From Amycolatopsis umgeniensis (lineage in GTDB: Bacteria; Actinomycetota; Actinomycetes; Mycobacteriales; Pseudonocardiaceae), in NCBI RefSeq assembly GCF_014205155.1, contig NZ_JACHMX010000001.1:8680001-8744000 (forward strand): a stretch of DNA of 64,000 bases, in the 5' to 3' direction. A program made the translations under genes and the position numbers. Below, piece by piece: positions 41,861 to 50,683 of the stretch. The stretch's first letter is position 1; every line of letters starts with the position of its first letter. The notes below the pieces were generated by a model, which saw only the letters and a program-made list of their open reading frames with translations, did no database searches and was not told the DNA's origin.

Positions 41861-43267
41861 ATGACTGCGAAGAAGACTAAACAGCCACCGCTCGGTGTCG
41901 AGCTGAAAGAAGACATCGAGGAACTCTCCGGTGGTCGACAGCCGTTCCGTGCTCGGGTTCGCTGGAAAGATCCAGCGACTCGTAAGCGTCCGTCACTGTC
42001 GAAATCGCACATCACGTACGAAGCTGCCGTCGAATGGATCGCGGACATGCGCCGCGCGGCGGCCGGAGGACTCGATCCTGCCGTGGCGGACATGAGCCTC
42101 GCTGAGTACGGCGACTCCAACATGAAGCTCGCCCTGCGAGGGCTGGAACCCAAGACGCTCGATCCCTACCTCGCGGGATGGCGCAAACGGGTGGTCCCCA
42201 CCCTGGGGCACATTCCCGTACGCATGGTCACCTACGGCGTTGTCGATCGCGCCGTCCTGGGCTGGATCAGTGACGGGTTGGGGAAGTCCGTTATCAAGAA
42301 CAGCATCTCGGTCCTGGTGCGCGTCATGGACCAAGCGCGACGGGACGACCTCATCCAGCGAAACCCTGCCCAGATCACCGGCTGGCAGCGTCAGTTCCAT
42401 CAGGCCGAGGACGAACTCGACGACCCGCGCGCGCTCGCACTCCCGGACTGGACCACGCTCTCCCGACTTGCTGACGCGCTCGTCGAAGCATCCCATGGGC
42501 AGTACATCGGCTGGGGTGAGGTGGTCCTCTTCGCGGGGTGTACCGGAGCGCGAATCGGCGAGATCTCCGGTTGCCGGGTCGGCGACATTGACCGAAAGGA
42601 ATGGATCTGGAAGCTGCGACGCCAGACCACGCCGAGCCCAGGCGGCCTGATGGATAAGGCCACAAAGGGTAAGCGTGCCCGGGATGTGCCCGTGATCGAG
42701 GAGATCCGCGAACTCGTCGAGCGCCGCATCGCATTGACCGACGGGACCAAGGAAGCGCGGCTGTTTACCGGGCCGAAAGGCGGGCGGATCACGACCGCGG
42801 TTCTCCGTGACGCCACCTCATGGGATCAGGTCGTGACCAAGCTCGGCTTCGAGCATCTACGGCGACACGATCTCCGGCATACGGCGTTCACGTGGTTCGC
42901 TGACGCCAAAGTTCCGATCCATCACCTCCAGAAGATCGCCGGTCATGGCCAGATCTCCACGACCCAGCGGTACCTGCATCCGAGCCGTCAGACCGTGACG
43001 GACGCCGGCGCTCTGCTGTCGAACTACCTCCAGGTCCAGGAAACGGAGAAGTCGGCGGTCCTCGCGAGGTCGAAGCTCGAGCCGTCCGCTGAGCTGTTCG
43101 ATTTGGCATCGGCACGCCCGGGGGAGCGGGCCCGCGCCGTCGCCAGGGGGCACCTCCGGCGGACTGGTCAGCTTCCGAACGTGCCTGAACTTGTCGAGCT
43201 GGCGAAGGTCTCGCGCGGCACTGCCTTTACTGCACTGAGGGAAGTTCGCGAGCGACCTGCGATGTGA
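41861..43267 (+). CDS. int: Tyrosine recombinase / phage-type integrase
   Basis: 468-aa site-specific recombinase. The catalytic set is complete: Arg231 (CTGARIGEISG), His336 and Arg339 (HDLRHTAF), His362 (GHGQISTTQRY) and the nucleophile Tyr371 (QRYLHP). An N-terminal arm-binding and core-binding half precedes it. About 95 residues follow the tyrosine and include a helix-turn-helix-like PNVPELVELAKVSRGTAFTALREV, an unusual C-terminal addition. ATG 41861 is used; a TTG 21 bases upstream is possible. It points toward tRNA-Pro 133 bp away, the classical arrangement for elements integrated at a tRNA 3' end. Confidence 0.92.
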   Translation: MTAKKTKQPPLGVELKEDIEELSGGRQPFRARVRWKDPATRKRPSLSKSHITYEAAVEWIADMRRAAAGGLDPAVADMSLAEYGDSNMKLALRGLEPKTLDPYLAGWRKRVVPTLGHIPVRMVTYGVVDRAVLGWISDGLGKSVIKNSISVLVRVMDQARRDDLIQRNPAQITGWQRQFHQAEDELDDPRALALPDWTTLSRLADALVEASHGQYIGWGEVVLFAGCTGARIGEISGCRVGDIDRKEWIWKLRRQTTPSPGGLMDKATKGKRARDVPVIEEIRELVERRIALTDGTKEARLFTGPKGGRITTAVLRDATSWDQVVTKLGFEHLRRHDLRHTAFTWFADAKVPIHHLQKIAGHGQISTTQRYLHPSRQTVTDAGALLSNYLQVQETEKSAVLARSKLEPSAELFDLASARPGERARAVARGHLRRTGQLPNVPELVELAKVSRGTAFTALREVRERPAM

Positions 43268-43276
43268 GAGGAACGG

Positions 43277-43304
43277 CCCGGTGGACCAAATTTGGTCCAC
43301 CGGG
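43277..43304. repeat. 28-bp perfect palindrome after the integrase gene
   Basis: A 28-bp palindrome centred between 43290 and 43291, core GTGGACCAAATTTGGTCCAC, starts nine bases after the integrase stop. It could be the integrase terminator or a recombinase/regulator binding site close to the expected attachment site. No T-run follows. Confidence 0.75.
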
Positions 43305-43351
43305 AGTCCGGCTCAAGATCATCGGCGCGACGACTGAGCTGAACACGAAAG

Positions 43352-43388
43352 AGCCCCCGACCTGTACCTGAGGTACAAGTCAGGGGCT
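43352..43388 (-). terminator. Hairpin terminator downstream of tRNA-Pro
   Basis: AGCCCC...TGTACCT pairs with AGGTACA...GGGGCT, and on the minus strand it is followed by CTTTCG. It lies 12 bases past the tRNA 3' end. Confidence 0.7.
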
Positions 43389-43399
43389 TCGTCTTCCGG

Positions 43400-43473
<74 letters not shown>

Positions 43474-43570
43474 GACCCGTACTCCGTGGAGTGCGATGTG
43501 AGTACTTTAGCGGGTCCTGAAACCCGCCCTGCAACCAGGGGTCACTGTGTGTCTGAGCTGGGAAAACGGA

Positions 43571-43610
43571 CCGTGAGGGCCGCCCTGCCGCAATCGGGCG
43601 GCCCTCACGG
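43571..43610. terminator. Strong hairpin terminator after the alginate-lyase-like gene
   Basis: A 15-bp perfect stem CCGTGAGGGCCGCCC / GGGCGGCCCTCACGG with a 10-base loop lies two bases past the stop (43613) of the minus-strand gene. Confidence 0.8.
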
Positions 43611-43612
43611 AG

Positions 43613-44782
43613 TCACTGTGGGTTGTCGGCGTGCGTGAGGGTCTGCCAGGAGACGAACAGGCTGTTGGTGCCCGCCGGGCGTTGGCGCAGGGTGAGGGCC
43701 TCTGTGTTGCTCATGGTGTTCCCGAGGCGCGTGTGGAGGTGGTTGTAGCCGACTTCGGTGATCGGGCCGAGGCCGAGCTTCAGGCTGCCGCCGCAGAGCC
43801 ACGAGGGGACGGCGGCGCCCATTTGGTACTTCGCGTGGAAGCCGAGGCCTTCGCGGAGGCGGTCGGCGATCTCCGGGTAGAGGTCCTGGCCCTGGATGCG
43901 GGTGGTCTCGGCGAAGTTCGCGATGGCGGCGAGGCCGTAGCCGGTGTGGGTGAAGTCGCGGCAGGTCTCCTGCGAGAGGCCGTTGACGAACGTCGTCTGG
44001 CCTTGCCAGTACTTCACGATCTTGTCGCGGGTGTCCAGGCCGCTGCCGGGCGCGGTCTTCGGGAGCGCGCCGTCGCTGGTCAGGTAGAGGTAGGCGGGAA
44101 CGCGGGTGCGGAACTTCGCGACGGCCTTGTCGTAGCTCGCCTTGTCGTCGAGGAACACCGAGATGCCGATCGCGGCCTCGGTCATGCTGAGTTCCCAGTT
44201 TCCGTTGCTGTGACTGCCGTTGATCACCTCGGGCAGGTACACGGTCCGGAGCATGGTGCCGAAGCGGCCGGAATTCGGCCAGCTGGTGTAGGTGTGTTTG
44301 ATGATCTCCGCCGCGCGTGGCCATGAGGAGGCCGACCACGCCGATTGCAGGGGAGCGTTGCTGTTCGTGTGATCCTTCAACACCGCGGACCAGGCGTCCA
44401 TGATCTCGATCGCCTTGGTCGCGTATTTCGCGTCGCGCGTGATGTACCAGGCGAGCGAAAGGGAATAGGCGGCGATCGCGTCTTGCCGTTCATCGGTACA
44501 GCCGATATTCGGTTTCGAATAGGGCCCGCATTCGACGACGGCGCGCGGTTTCGGTGAACGGGACAGCGAGGCGTACGAGCTCGACATCATCGCGTCATAG
44601 GCTTGTTTCCACGGTTGTGCGCCGGCTTGGACCTTGGTGCGCACGAAGTCCAGTTGCGGGCGGCTGACCAGCACGCCAGGGTGGGTGAAGGTGGCGGGCG
44701 CCGCTTGGGCGGGGGCGCTGAGAAGGCCCAGTGCCAAAGGGACGAGTGTGGTCAGGGCGAGCAGTTTCTTCGGTAGGGACAT
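43613..44782 (-). CDS. Secreted alginate lyase-like protein (PL5-type alpha/alpha toroid)
   Basis: 389-aa exported protein. The signal peptide ends near residue 28 (ALGLLSAPAQAAP). The mature part starts TFTHPGVLVSRPQLDFVRTKV and contains NGNWELSMTEAAIGI and CRDFTHTGYGLAAIANFAE, which match the alginate-lyase superfamily of actinomycetes. It probably cleaves an acidic polysaccharide by beta-elimination. ATG 44782 follows GAGGAGA. It is a single-gene unit with its own terminator; the 120 bp upstream have no recognised operator. Confidence 0.85.
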   Translation of the reverse strand: MSLPKKLLALTTLVPLALGLLSAPAQAAPATFTHPGVLVSRPQLDFVRTKVQAGAQPWKQAYDAMMSSSYASLSRSPKPRAVVECGPYSKPNIGCTDERQDAIAAYSLSLAWYITRDAKYATKAIEIMDAWSAVLKDHTNSNAPLQSAWSASSWPRAAEIIKHTYTSWPNSGRFGTMLRTVYLPEVINGSHSNGNWELSMTEAAIGISVFLDDKASYDKAVAKFRTRVPAYLYLTSDGALPKTAPGSGLDTRDKIVKYWQGQTTFVNGLSQETCRDFTHTGYGLAAIANFAETTRIQGQDLYPEIADRLREGLGFHAKYQMGAAVPSWLCGGSLKLGLGPITEVGYNHLHTRLGNTMSNTEALTLRQRPAGTNSLFVSWQTLTHADNPQ

Positions 44783-44901
44783 GGTTCTCCTCGGGCGGGT
44801 GTGAGCCAGGTCACCGGCGGCGCAGGGTTCAGTGTCATGGTCTGAACCAGTTGCGTCAAGACCTTAATTCGCCTCCAAAAGAAAGAGTCCCGCTGAGCGA
44901 A

Positions 44902-45927
44902 TCACTGCCGCCAAGGGGCGACGAAGGCCGGACTCCCGATCGGATAGCTGCCGATCAGCCGCCAGGTCGCGAGTTCGTAGGCTTGGATCACGTCATCGCT
45001 CTGTGAGGCGACATAACAATGCTCGCCGACGACGGAGAAATGCCGTGGCCATTCGCCGGTCCGATGATCGGCGATCGCCTTCGGGAGGACGCCGTCGAAA
45101 GCGAATTCCGTGATCTTTTCGGGGCCCCGGTTCGACAGGAACAGCCGCTCCCTGTGCAGGGTGAGCTGCGCTGGGAGGTTCTCCCCGCCAGGGGTGAGCG
45201 TCGTGGGAGTGGAGTTCTCGACGGCGAACGTGCCCGGCGGCTCTTCGTGCACCGTCACCAGCGAGGCGGCCAGTTCCCCGACGACGTAGGCGTGGTTCGT
45301 ACCCGGGCGCCGGACCAGTTGCCGAGGGCCTGTCCCGGCCGGCAGCGTCGACACCGAAAGCGGGATCAGCTCGCCTTCCTCACCGAGCCGGTAGCTGCGG
45401 ATCTCGTCGGTGCCCAGGTCCACCGCGCTGACCAGCGTTCCGGTCTCGTCGACAACGGCCATGTGCACGTGTGCCGCTTCCTGCCGCTCCTTGTCGGGCC
45501 CGCTGCCCTCGTGCTGGACCAGTGCCGTGCGCACGGTCGGCACCCCGTCCGGGCCCAGCGCGAACGCGGCGAGGCTCCCGCCGCTGTAGTTCGCGCACAA
45601 CAGGTACCGGCCATCGGGAGTGATCGCCAGATGGCACGGATCCGCCCCGCCGGTCGGGAGCGAGTTCAGCACCTCCAGCGTGCCGTTCTCGGCGACGGCC
45701 ACGGCGGTGATGGCGCCTTCGGCCGTCTCGTTGACGGCGTAGAGCACCGGCAACGTGGGATGCGGGGTCAGCCAGCTCGGCGAGTCCAGCTCGAGCGAGC
45801 CCGCCGGGGTCAGTTCCCCGGTCCGCCCCTCACGCCAGAAGGTGCCGATGCCTTCACCGTTACCGTTGCTCGCGGCGGTGTAGGAGCCGACGATGAGCAG
45901 AGTCCGGTCGTCGTTCGCAGGAGTCAC
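44902..45927 (-). CDS. Beta-propeller lactonase (6-phosphogluconolactonase-like)
   Basis: 341-aa seven-bladed propeller of the lactonase/YbhE family. Signatures include LIVGSYTAASNGNGEGIGTF near the start, LPVLYAVNETAEGAI, GGADPCHLAITPDGRYLLCANYSGGSL and HVHMAV. It would hydrolyse a sugar lactone. GTG 45927 or GTG 45936 are possible starts, both without a strong ribosome site. The gene is divergent from an SDR gene only about 40 bp away; a dehydrogenase producing a lactone and a lactonase opening it would make a coherent sugar-oxidation pair (inference). Confidence 0.87.
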   Translation of the reverse strand: MTPANDDRTLLIVGSYTAASNGNGEGIGTFWREGRTGELTPAGSLELDSPSWLTPHPTLPVLYAVNETAEGAITAVAVAENGTLEVLNSLPTGGADPCHLAITPDGRYLLCANYSGGSLAAFALGPDGVPTVRTALVQHEGSGPDKERQEAAHVHMAVVDETGTLVSAVDLGTDEIRSYRLGEEGELIPLSVSTLPAGTGPRQLVRRPGTNHAYVVGELAASLVTVHEEPPGTFAVENSTPTTLTPGGENLPAQLTLHRERLFLSNRGPEKITEFAFDGVLPKAIADHRTGEWPRHFSVVGEHCYVASQSDDVIQAYELATWRLIGSYPIGSPAFVAPWRQ

Positions 45928-45969
45928 GAGGCACACTGTGCAGCAAGCCGACGTGGAGGTGAATCCCTT

Positions 45970-46677
45970 TTGACCACATCCTGTGCGATCGTTTCGGGTG
46001 CGGCGTCCGGTATCGGCGCGGCGACCGTGGCCCGCCTGACGGCGACCGGCCACACCGTCGTCGGCGTCGACCCCGGCGAGCGACCCGGGTCTGGACACAG
46101 CATCGTCGGCGATGTGTCCGAGGAAGACACTTGGCAGCGCGCGGTGGATCTCGCCGGGCAGCTCTGTGGCGGGGTCGATGTCCTGGTCAGCAACGCGTTC
46201 ACCGCCGTGACGGCGCCGCTGCACGAGCTCGGACGGAAGGACTGGGACCGTCAGCTGGACGTCAATCTCGCGGGCGCCTACCTCGGTGCCAAGGCCTGTC
46301 TGCCGTCTTTGCGGGAACGCAGGGGATCGATCGTGCTGGTCTCCTCGGTGCACGCCCTGATCGGCTTGCCAGGGAGGCCCGCCTACGCGGCGAGCAAGGG
46401 AGCTTTGGTCGCGCTCGGCCGTCAGCTTGCCGTGGAGTACGCGCCCGACGTCCGCGTGAACTCGGTGCTCCCCGGTCCGATCCTCACCCCGGTGTGGGAT
46501 CGCGTGTCCGAGGAAGATCACGCCCGCACCGTTCGCGCCACCCCCGCGGGGCGGCTCGGGGACCCGGCCGAGGTCGCCGAGGTGATCGCCTTCCTGGCCT
46601 CGCCCGCGGCCTCCTTCGTCACCGGGACGCAGGTGGTGGTGGACGGCGGCTGGTCCGCCACCAAGGACTCGATCTAG
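45970..46677 (+). CDS. Short-chain dehydrogenase/reductase (SDR)
   Basis: 235-aa NAD(P)-dependent oxidoreductase. The cofactor motif SGAASGIGAA lies near residue 10, NAF at the usual NAG position, Ser in VSSVHALIG and the catalytic YAASK. The ending VTGTQVVVDGGWSATKD is typical. The start is TTG 45970 with GGAGGTGA seven bases upstream; a much longer upstream frame is antisense to the lactonase gene. Substrate probably a sugar or alcohol. Confidence 0.87.
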   Translation: MTTSCAIVSGAASGIGAATVARLTATGHTVVGVDPGERPGSGHSIVGDVSEEDTWQRAVDLAGQLCGGVDVLVSNAFTAVTAPLHELGRKDWDRQLDVNLAGAYLGAKACLPSLRERRGSIVLVSSVHALIGLPGRPAYAASKGALVALGRQLAVEYAPDVRVNSVLPGPILTPVWDRVSEEDHARTVRATPAGRLGDPAEVAEVIAFLASPAASFVTGTQVVVDGGWSATKDSI

Positions 46678-46706
46678 GAGGCACGCCTGGAACCGGCAGG
46701 AAAGAA

Positions 46707-46739
46707 CCGGGGTGCCGGTGACGAACACCGGCACCCCGG
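46707..46739. terminator. Bidirectional terminator between SDR and chitinase genes
   Basis: A perfect 14-bp stem CCGGGGTGCCGGTG / CACCGGCACCCCGG with a 5-base loop stands between the convergent gene ends, followed on the plus strand by AACTTTTA. Confidence 0.85.
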
Positions 46740-46745
46740 GAACTT

Positions 46746-49004
46746 TTACTTCAGCGAGTTGTCCACTGTGGTCATGAGGGATCCGGTGTCACCCGACATC
46801 TCCCATGCCATGACTCCGAGCAGTCCTCGGGTCTTGAGCCAGGCGACCTTCTGCTGGATGGACCAGGCGTCGTCGAAGGTCCACCATTGCCCGCCGTTGC
46901 CCGTGTAGCACGCCGTGGCCACGGCCGCGGTGTCGTGCTGGACGGTGCAGTTCGGGACACTGGCCAAGAGATTCGCGTAGCCACGAGTACCTGCTTCCTC
47001 GGCGAACTGGCCTGGCGCGGCGCCGGTGGCGCTCTGCCATTCGCCCTTCTTGCCGCCTTCCGCTACCCCTTGCCATCCTCGCCCGTAGAAGGCGAGCCCG
47101 AGGGTCAGCTTCCGTGGATTGGCCCCGGCGTTGGTATAGGCGTTGATCGCCGACTCCACGCTGAACTTGAAGTTGTACGGATCGTCCGCGTCGGCGTAGA
47201 GGTTCCCCTGGTGGCCGGTACGGTTCGGCTCCCACGAGTTGTCGCTGCCCGAGCCGTGGAAGTCGTAACCCTGCACGTTGGCGACGTCGAGGTAGTCGAA
47301 GATCTTCGGGATTTCCCAGCCACCGCTCACCTTCGCCGGGTCGGCGGGGGTGAACGCCTGCAGTTCGTACCGCTTGCCGGTGGTCGCGCCGTAGGCGTCC
47401 ATCTGCGTGCGGAACTCGGCCAGCAGGGCGGTCAGGTTCGTCTTGTCGTTGGCGCTCCAGTGGTTCCCGGGGTGCCCGTCCGGACTTCCCGGCCACTCCC
47501 AGTCGATGTCGATGCCGTCGAAGATGCCCGCGGCCGTTCCCGGTCCGCCGGCCCCGCCGTACGCCTTGACGTTCCCCTTCAGGTACGTGTCGATGCACGA
47601 CGCGACGAACTTCTGCCGGGACGCGGGCGTGGCCGCGACGTCGGAGAAGTACTTCGAGTAGGTCCAGCCGCCCAAGGAGATGAGAACCTTCAGGTTCGGG
47701 TTCTTGACCTTGAGCTTCTTCAGCTGGTTGAAGTTGCCGCGCAACGTTTCCCAGCCGGTGTCGCCGACACCGTCGACGGATTGGGCCGCGGACATCGGGC
47801 GCGAGTAGTCGGCTTCCGCGTCGCCCGCGCCGTCGCCCTGGTTCGGGTCCTGGGGATTCGACGTCGTTCCCTTGGTGACACCCGAAAGGCAGGTGTGGTT
47901 GACCGGGTCGATGTTCCCGAAGGCGTACAGCAGATGCGTCAGCTTGCTCGCGGATCCGTTGGTCACCAGGTTCTTGACGAAGAACTGGCGGCCGTAGATG
48001 CCCCACTGGACGAAGTAGCCGACCCGGGCGTACCCGTTCACGATGTCGCCGGTGCGAGCGCTGACGGCGGCGCTCGCCGCGGAGACATTGTCGTATCCAT
48101 CACGGGCTTTGACCGTGAAAGAGTACGAAGTGGACGGTGAAAGCCCGCTCACCGTCGCGGTCGTCCCGGTCACCGTGGTGGCGAGGTCCGCGCCGCGGTA
48201 GACGTCGTAGGAGACGACGCCGGTGTTGTCGGTGGACGCGTTCCACGCCAGGGCGACGGTGCTCGACGTGACCGCTGTCGAGCGGAGGTTCGACGGCGCT
48301 GTCGGCGCCTGGGTGTCGTCGCCCGGGTTGTTGGTGGTGACCGCCAACGCCGGGGTGGGCGGGGACTTGGCGTCCTTCCGGTCCTTGGCGACGACGGTGA
48401 AGCGGTAGGCCGTGTTCGGCGTCAGCCCGGTGATCCGTGCTTCGGTGCCGGTGACCGAGGCCGCCAGGGTGGTGCCCTGGTAGACGTCGTAACCGGTGAC
48501 GGGCAGGGAACCCGGTGCCGCCGCGTTCCAGGCCAGCGCGGCGGTCGTGGTCGTCTTGGCCACGAGGCGCAGGTTGGCCGGGGTCGACGGCGGGAGGTCG
48601 CCCGATCCGTCACAGTTGGCGTCGTCGATCCGGCACGTGGTCGGGTTGACCGCGGAACTGAGCCGGAACGACGGGCTGTACGGGTAGGTCGAACGGCCCG
48701 GCGCGAGGGATTTGATGTAATACGCCGGGACGAGGGTGACTTGGTTGCCCGCCTGGGAAACCGTGGCGTTGGAACCGCTCGTGGCGGTCACGCCCGCGGG
48801 GACGGTGAAGGTGATGGACCAGTCGGCGACGGTTTCGCTGCTGGGGTTCGTGACGGTGTACTCACCGGTGGTCCCGGTCAGGGTGAAGGCGGCGCGGAGG
48901 CGGCCCGCCGCTGCCAACGCCGGAGAGCCCGCGGCCACGAGGAGCCCGGCGGCGAGGAGTGTCACGGTGAATGCGCTGAGTAGTCGTTTTCTGGTGCGTC
49001 TCAT
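46746..49004 (-). CDS. Secreted multidomain chitinase, GH18 with CBM2 and two fibronectin III domains
   Basis: 752-aa exported enzyme that degrades chitin. Order of parts: signal peptide (about 1-32), CBM2-like domain (about 35-140, ending TTCRIDDANCDG), two FnIII modules (PANLRLVAKTTTTAALAW... and PSNLRSTAVTSSTVALAW...), then GH18 from about residue 325. The catalytic DxxDxDxE motif is FDGIDIDWEWPG, and the product-site region AWEMSGDTGS closes the barrel. ATG 49004 has GGAGAG upstream. Two DasR-type boxes lie in the promoter region, so induction by chitin-derived amino sugar is likely. Confidence 0.95.
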   Translation of the reverse strand: MRRTRKRLLSAFTVTLLAAGLLVAAGSPALAAAGRLRAAFTLTGTTGEYTVTNPSSETVADWSITFTVPAGVTATSGSNATVSQAGNQVTLVPAYYIKSLAPGRSTYPYSPSFRLSSAVNPTTCRIDDANCDGSGDLPPSTPANLRLVAKTTTTAALAWNAAAPGSLPVTGYDVYQGTTLAASVTGTEARITGLTPNTAYRFTVVAKDRKDAKSPPTPALAVTTNNPGDDTQAPTAPSNLRSTAVTSSTVALAWNASTDNTGVVSYDVYRGADLATTVTGTTATVSGLSPSTSYSFTVKARDGYDNVSAASAAVSARTGDIVNGYARVGYFVQWGIYGRQFFVKNLVTNGSASKLTHLLYAFGNIDPVNHTCLSGVTKGTTSNPQDPNQGDGAGDAEADYSRPMSAAQSVDGVGDTGWETLRGNFNQLKKLKVKNPNLKVLISLGGWTYSKYFSDVAATPASRQKFVASCIDTYLKGNVKAYGGAGGPGTAAGIFDGIDIDWEWPGSPDGHPGNHWSANDKTNLTALLAEFRTQMDAYGATTGKRYELQAFTPADPAKVSGGWEIPKIFDYLDVANVQGYDFHGSGSDNSWEPNRTGHQGNLYADADDPYNFKFSVESAINAYTNAGANPRKLTLGLAFYGRGWQGVAEGGKKGEWQSATGAAPGQFAEEAGTRGYANLLASVPNCTVQHDTAAVATACYTGNGGQWWTFDDAWSIQQKVAWLKTRGLLGVMAWEMSGDTGSLMTTVDNSLK

Positions 49005-49056
49005 GGCGGTTCTCTCCAAAAGAGGCGGCGAGACTGACCTGCTCTGAAATGGCGCG

Positions 49057-49072
49057 TGTGGTCTAGACCACA
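49057..49072. promoter_or_regulatory. DasR-type operator (dre) 1 upstream of chitinase
   Basis: TGTGGTCTAGACCACA is a perfect 16-bp palindrome matching the known DasR-responsive element consensus ACTGGTCTAGACCAGT in its core. It sits 53 bp upstream of the chitinase ATG, where repressor binding would block transcription. Confidence 0.8.
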
Positions 49073-49099
49073 GTTGAATGTAGCGCGGCTCGCATAAAA

Positions 49100-49109
49100 G
49101 GTCTAGACC
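49100..49109. promoter_or_regulatory. DasR-type operator core (dre) 2
   Basis: GGTCTAGACC repeats the palindromic core of the first box, about 40 bp further upstream. Only the core is conserved. It may also influence the divergent ECF sigma gene at 49185. Confidence 0.65.
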
Positions 49110-49184
49110 GATTCGTCGGTCGTGAACCCATTCGGCCCCGGATGCGGACAACAAGTGACACTGTTGAACGGCGAAGGGCGGTCC

Positions 49185-49787
49185 ATGAGCTCATCCGAGG
49201 CGGATCCGGGAGATCTGGAAGACGCGGAGCTGATCGCGAGATCGGTGACCAGGCCGGACTGGTTCTCCGCGATCTTCGACCGGCACGCCGCGCATATCCA
49301 CCGCTACCTGGTCAGACGCCTCGGCCCGGCCGCGGCCGAGGACGCGCTGGGGGAGACGTTCCTGGTGGCGTTCCGCAAACGCGAGGGGTACGACACCTCG
49401 CGCCGCGAGGCGCGGCCGTGGCTCTACGGCATCGCGACCAACCTCGTGGCGCAGCGGCGCCGCGACGAGGCCAGAGAGCTGAAACTACGCGAGGCCCTCG
49501 GCCCGCCGCCCGACGAAGAAGGACACGCGCAACGCGTCGCCGATCAGGTCACCGCCGAGGCGATGGGGAAGTCGCTGGACTCCGCGCTGGCGGAGCTGGC
49601 CGACGGCGACCGCGACACGCTCACGCTGTTCGCGGGGGAAGGCTTGAGCTACGAGGAAGTGGCCGCGGCGCTGGACATCCCGCTCGGCACCGTCCGCTCG
49701 CGGCTCAATCGTGCCCGCCGGAAGGTGCGCGAGGCGCTGGGGCGTTCGGACACCACGACTGGGAAGGAAATCGTCAACCATGGATGA
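49185..49787 (+). CDS. ECF RNA polymerase sigma factor
   Basis: 200-aa sigma factor of the extracytoplasmic group. Region 2 reads WFSAIFDRHAAHIHRYLVRRLGPAAAEDALGETFLVAF and region 4 reads LTLFAGEGLSYEEVAAALDIPLGTVRSRLNRARRKVREAL. ATG 49185 is chosen with GAAGGG at seven bases; 21 extra codons upstream are unlikely. It overlaps the next gene by 8 bp. The downstream membrane protein probably controls it or is its target. Confidence 0.9.
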   Translation: MSSSEADPGDLEDAELIARSVTRPDWFSAIFDRHAAHIHRYLVRRLGPAAAEDALGETFLVAFRKREGYDTSRREARPWLYGIATNLVAQRRRDEARELKLREALGPPPDEEGHAQRVADQVTAEAMGKSLDSALAELADGDRDTLTLFAGEGLSYEEVAAALDIPLGTVRSRLNRARRKVREALGRSDTTTGKEIVNHG

Positions 49788-50679
49788 GCTTCAGCTGATC
49801 GCCGAGCGGACCGCAGCGGTGCCCCTCGCGGAATCCGGCGCGCTCGACGCGGCGCGTGCGCGATTGATGACCGAGATCGCCGCCGCGGGAACGGAAAACG
49901 TGGTGCCGCTGAGGAACCGACGGCGCTGGGTCTGGACCGGGGTGGGTGCGGCGGGCATCGCGGCGGCCGTCACCGCCGTCGTGGCGCTCGCCCCGGCGGG
50001 CCTGGAACCGCCGGCGGCGGCCGCGGATCCCGTGGCCGTTCTGCGCAGCGCCGCAGCGGCCGCGCTGAAAGCGACGGACACCCCACCGAAACCGGACCAG
50101 TTCATCTACACCAAGACCAAGCAGCCCGGCGGCGAGCGCGAATCGTGGCATTCGGCGGACGGCACCCACGACGGGTTGATCAAGCTGGCGGGTGGCGGGA
50201 ACTTCCCGCTTCCAGGTTGCCGAGACGGGCGGGCGCAGGTGTACAAGGGCGAAGAGCCGCTGAAGGGCGTCACGGAGCCATGCACGCCGAGGCCCTCCTA
50301 CCGGGTGGATCTCCCCACCGACGCGGACGCGATGTTCGCCTACCTCACCGCCGACCGCAGTGGTGAAAAGGGCGACTACAACGCGATGGGCAAGGACATC
50401 GTCGCGCTGGCCAACGAGACTTACCTTCCGCCCGCCGTCCGGGCGGCCCTGTACCGCGCGGCGGCCAAGGTGCCCGGCCTGCGCGCCGTCGACCACGTCA
50501 AGGACGCGGCCGGCAGGCCCGGTGTGGGCATCACCTGGCCGCTCGGGCCGGAGGATGACCCCAAGGTGGCGAAACCGGTCGTGATCGTCTTCGCCGCGGA
50601 CACGTTCCTGTACCTGGGCGAGAGCGGGACGGCGGTGACCGCGTCCGGCGTGGTGGACGCGGTCGGTCAGCGGCCGTAG
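49780..50679 (+). CDS. CU044_5270-family membrane protein, ECF partner
   Basis: 299-aa protein with one membrane segment near residues 50-70 (WVWTGVGAAGIAAAVTAVVALAPAG) and a large external domain containing FIYTKTKQPGGERESWHSADG. This family is regularly encoded directly after ECF sigma factors in actinomycetes; an anti-sigma role is presumed, not shown. ATG 49780 overlaps the sigma gene, with GGAAGG upstream. Confidence 0.82.
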   Translation: MDELQLIAERTAAVPLAESGALDAARARLMTEIAAAGTENVVPLRNRRRWVWTGVGAAGIAAAVTAVVALAPAGLEPPAAAADPVAVLRSAAAAALKATDTPPKPDQFIYTKTKQPGGERESWHSADGTHDGLIKLAGGGNFPLPGCRDGRAQVYKGEEPLKGVTEPCTPRPSYRVDLPTDADAMFAYLTADRSGEKGDYNAMGKDIVALANETYLPPAVRAALYRAAAKVPGLRAVDHVKDAAGRPGVGITWPLGPEDDPKVAKPVVIVFAADTFLYLGESGTAVTASGVVDAVGQRP

Positions 50680-50683
50680 CGGG

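Noticed and set aside
45019..45969. Long N-terminal extension of the SDR frame
   Set aside because: Antisense to the lactonase gene; TTG 45970 has an ideal ribosome site and gives a normal SDR length.
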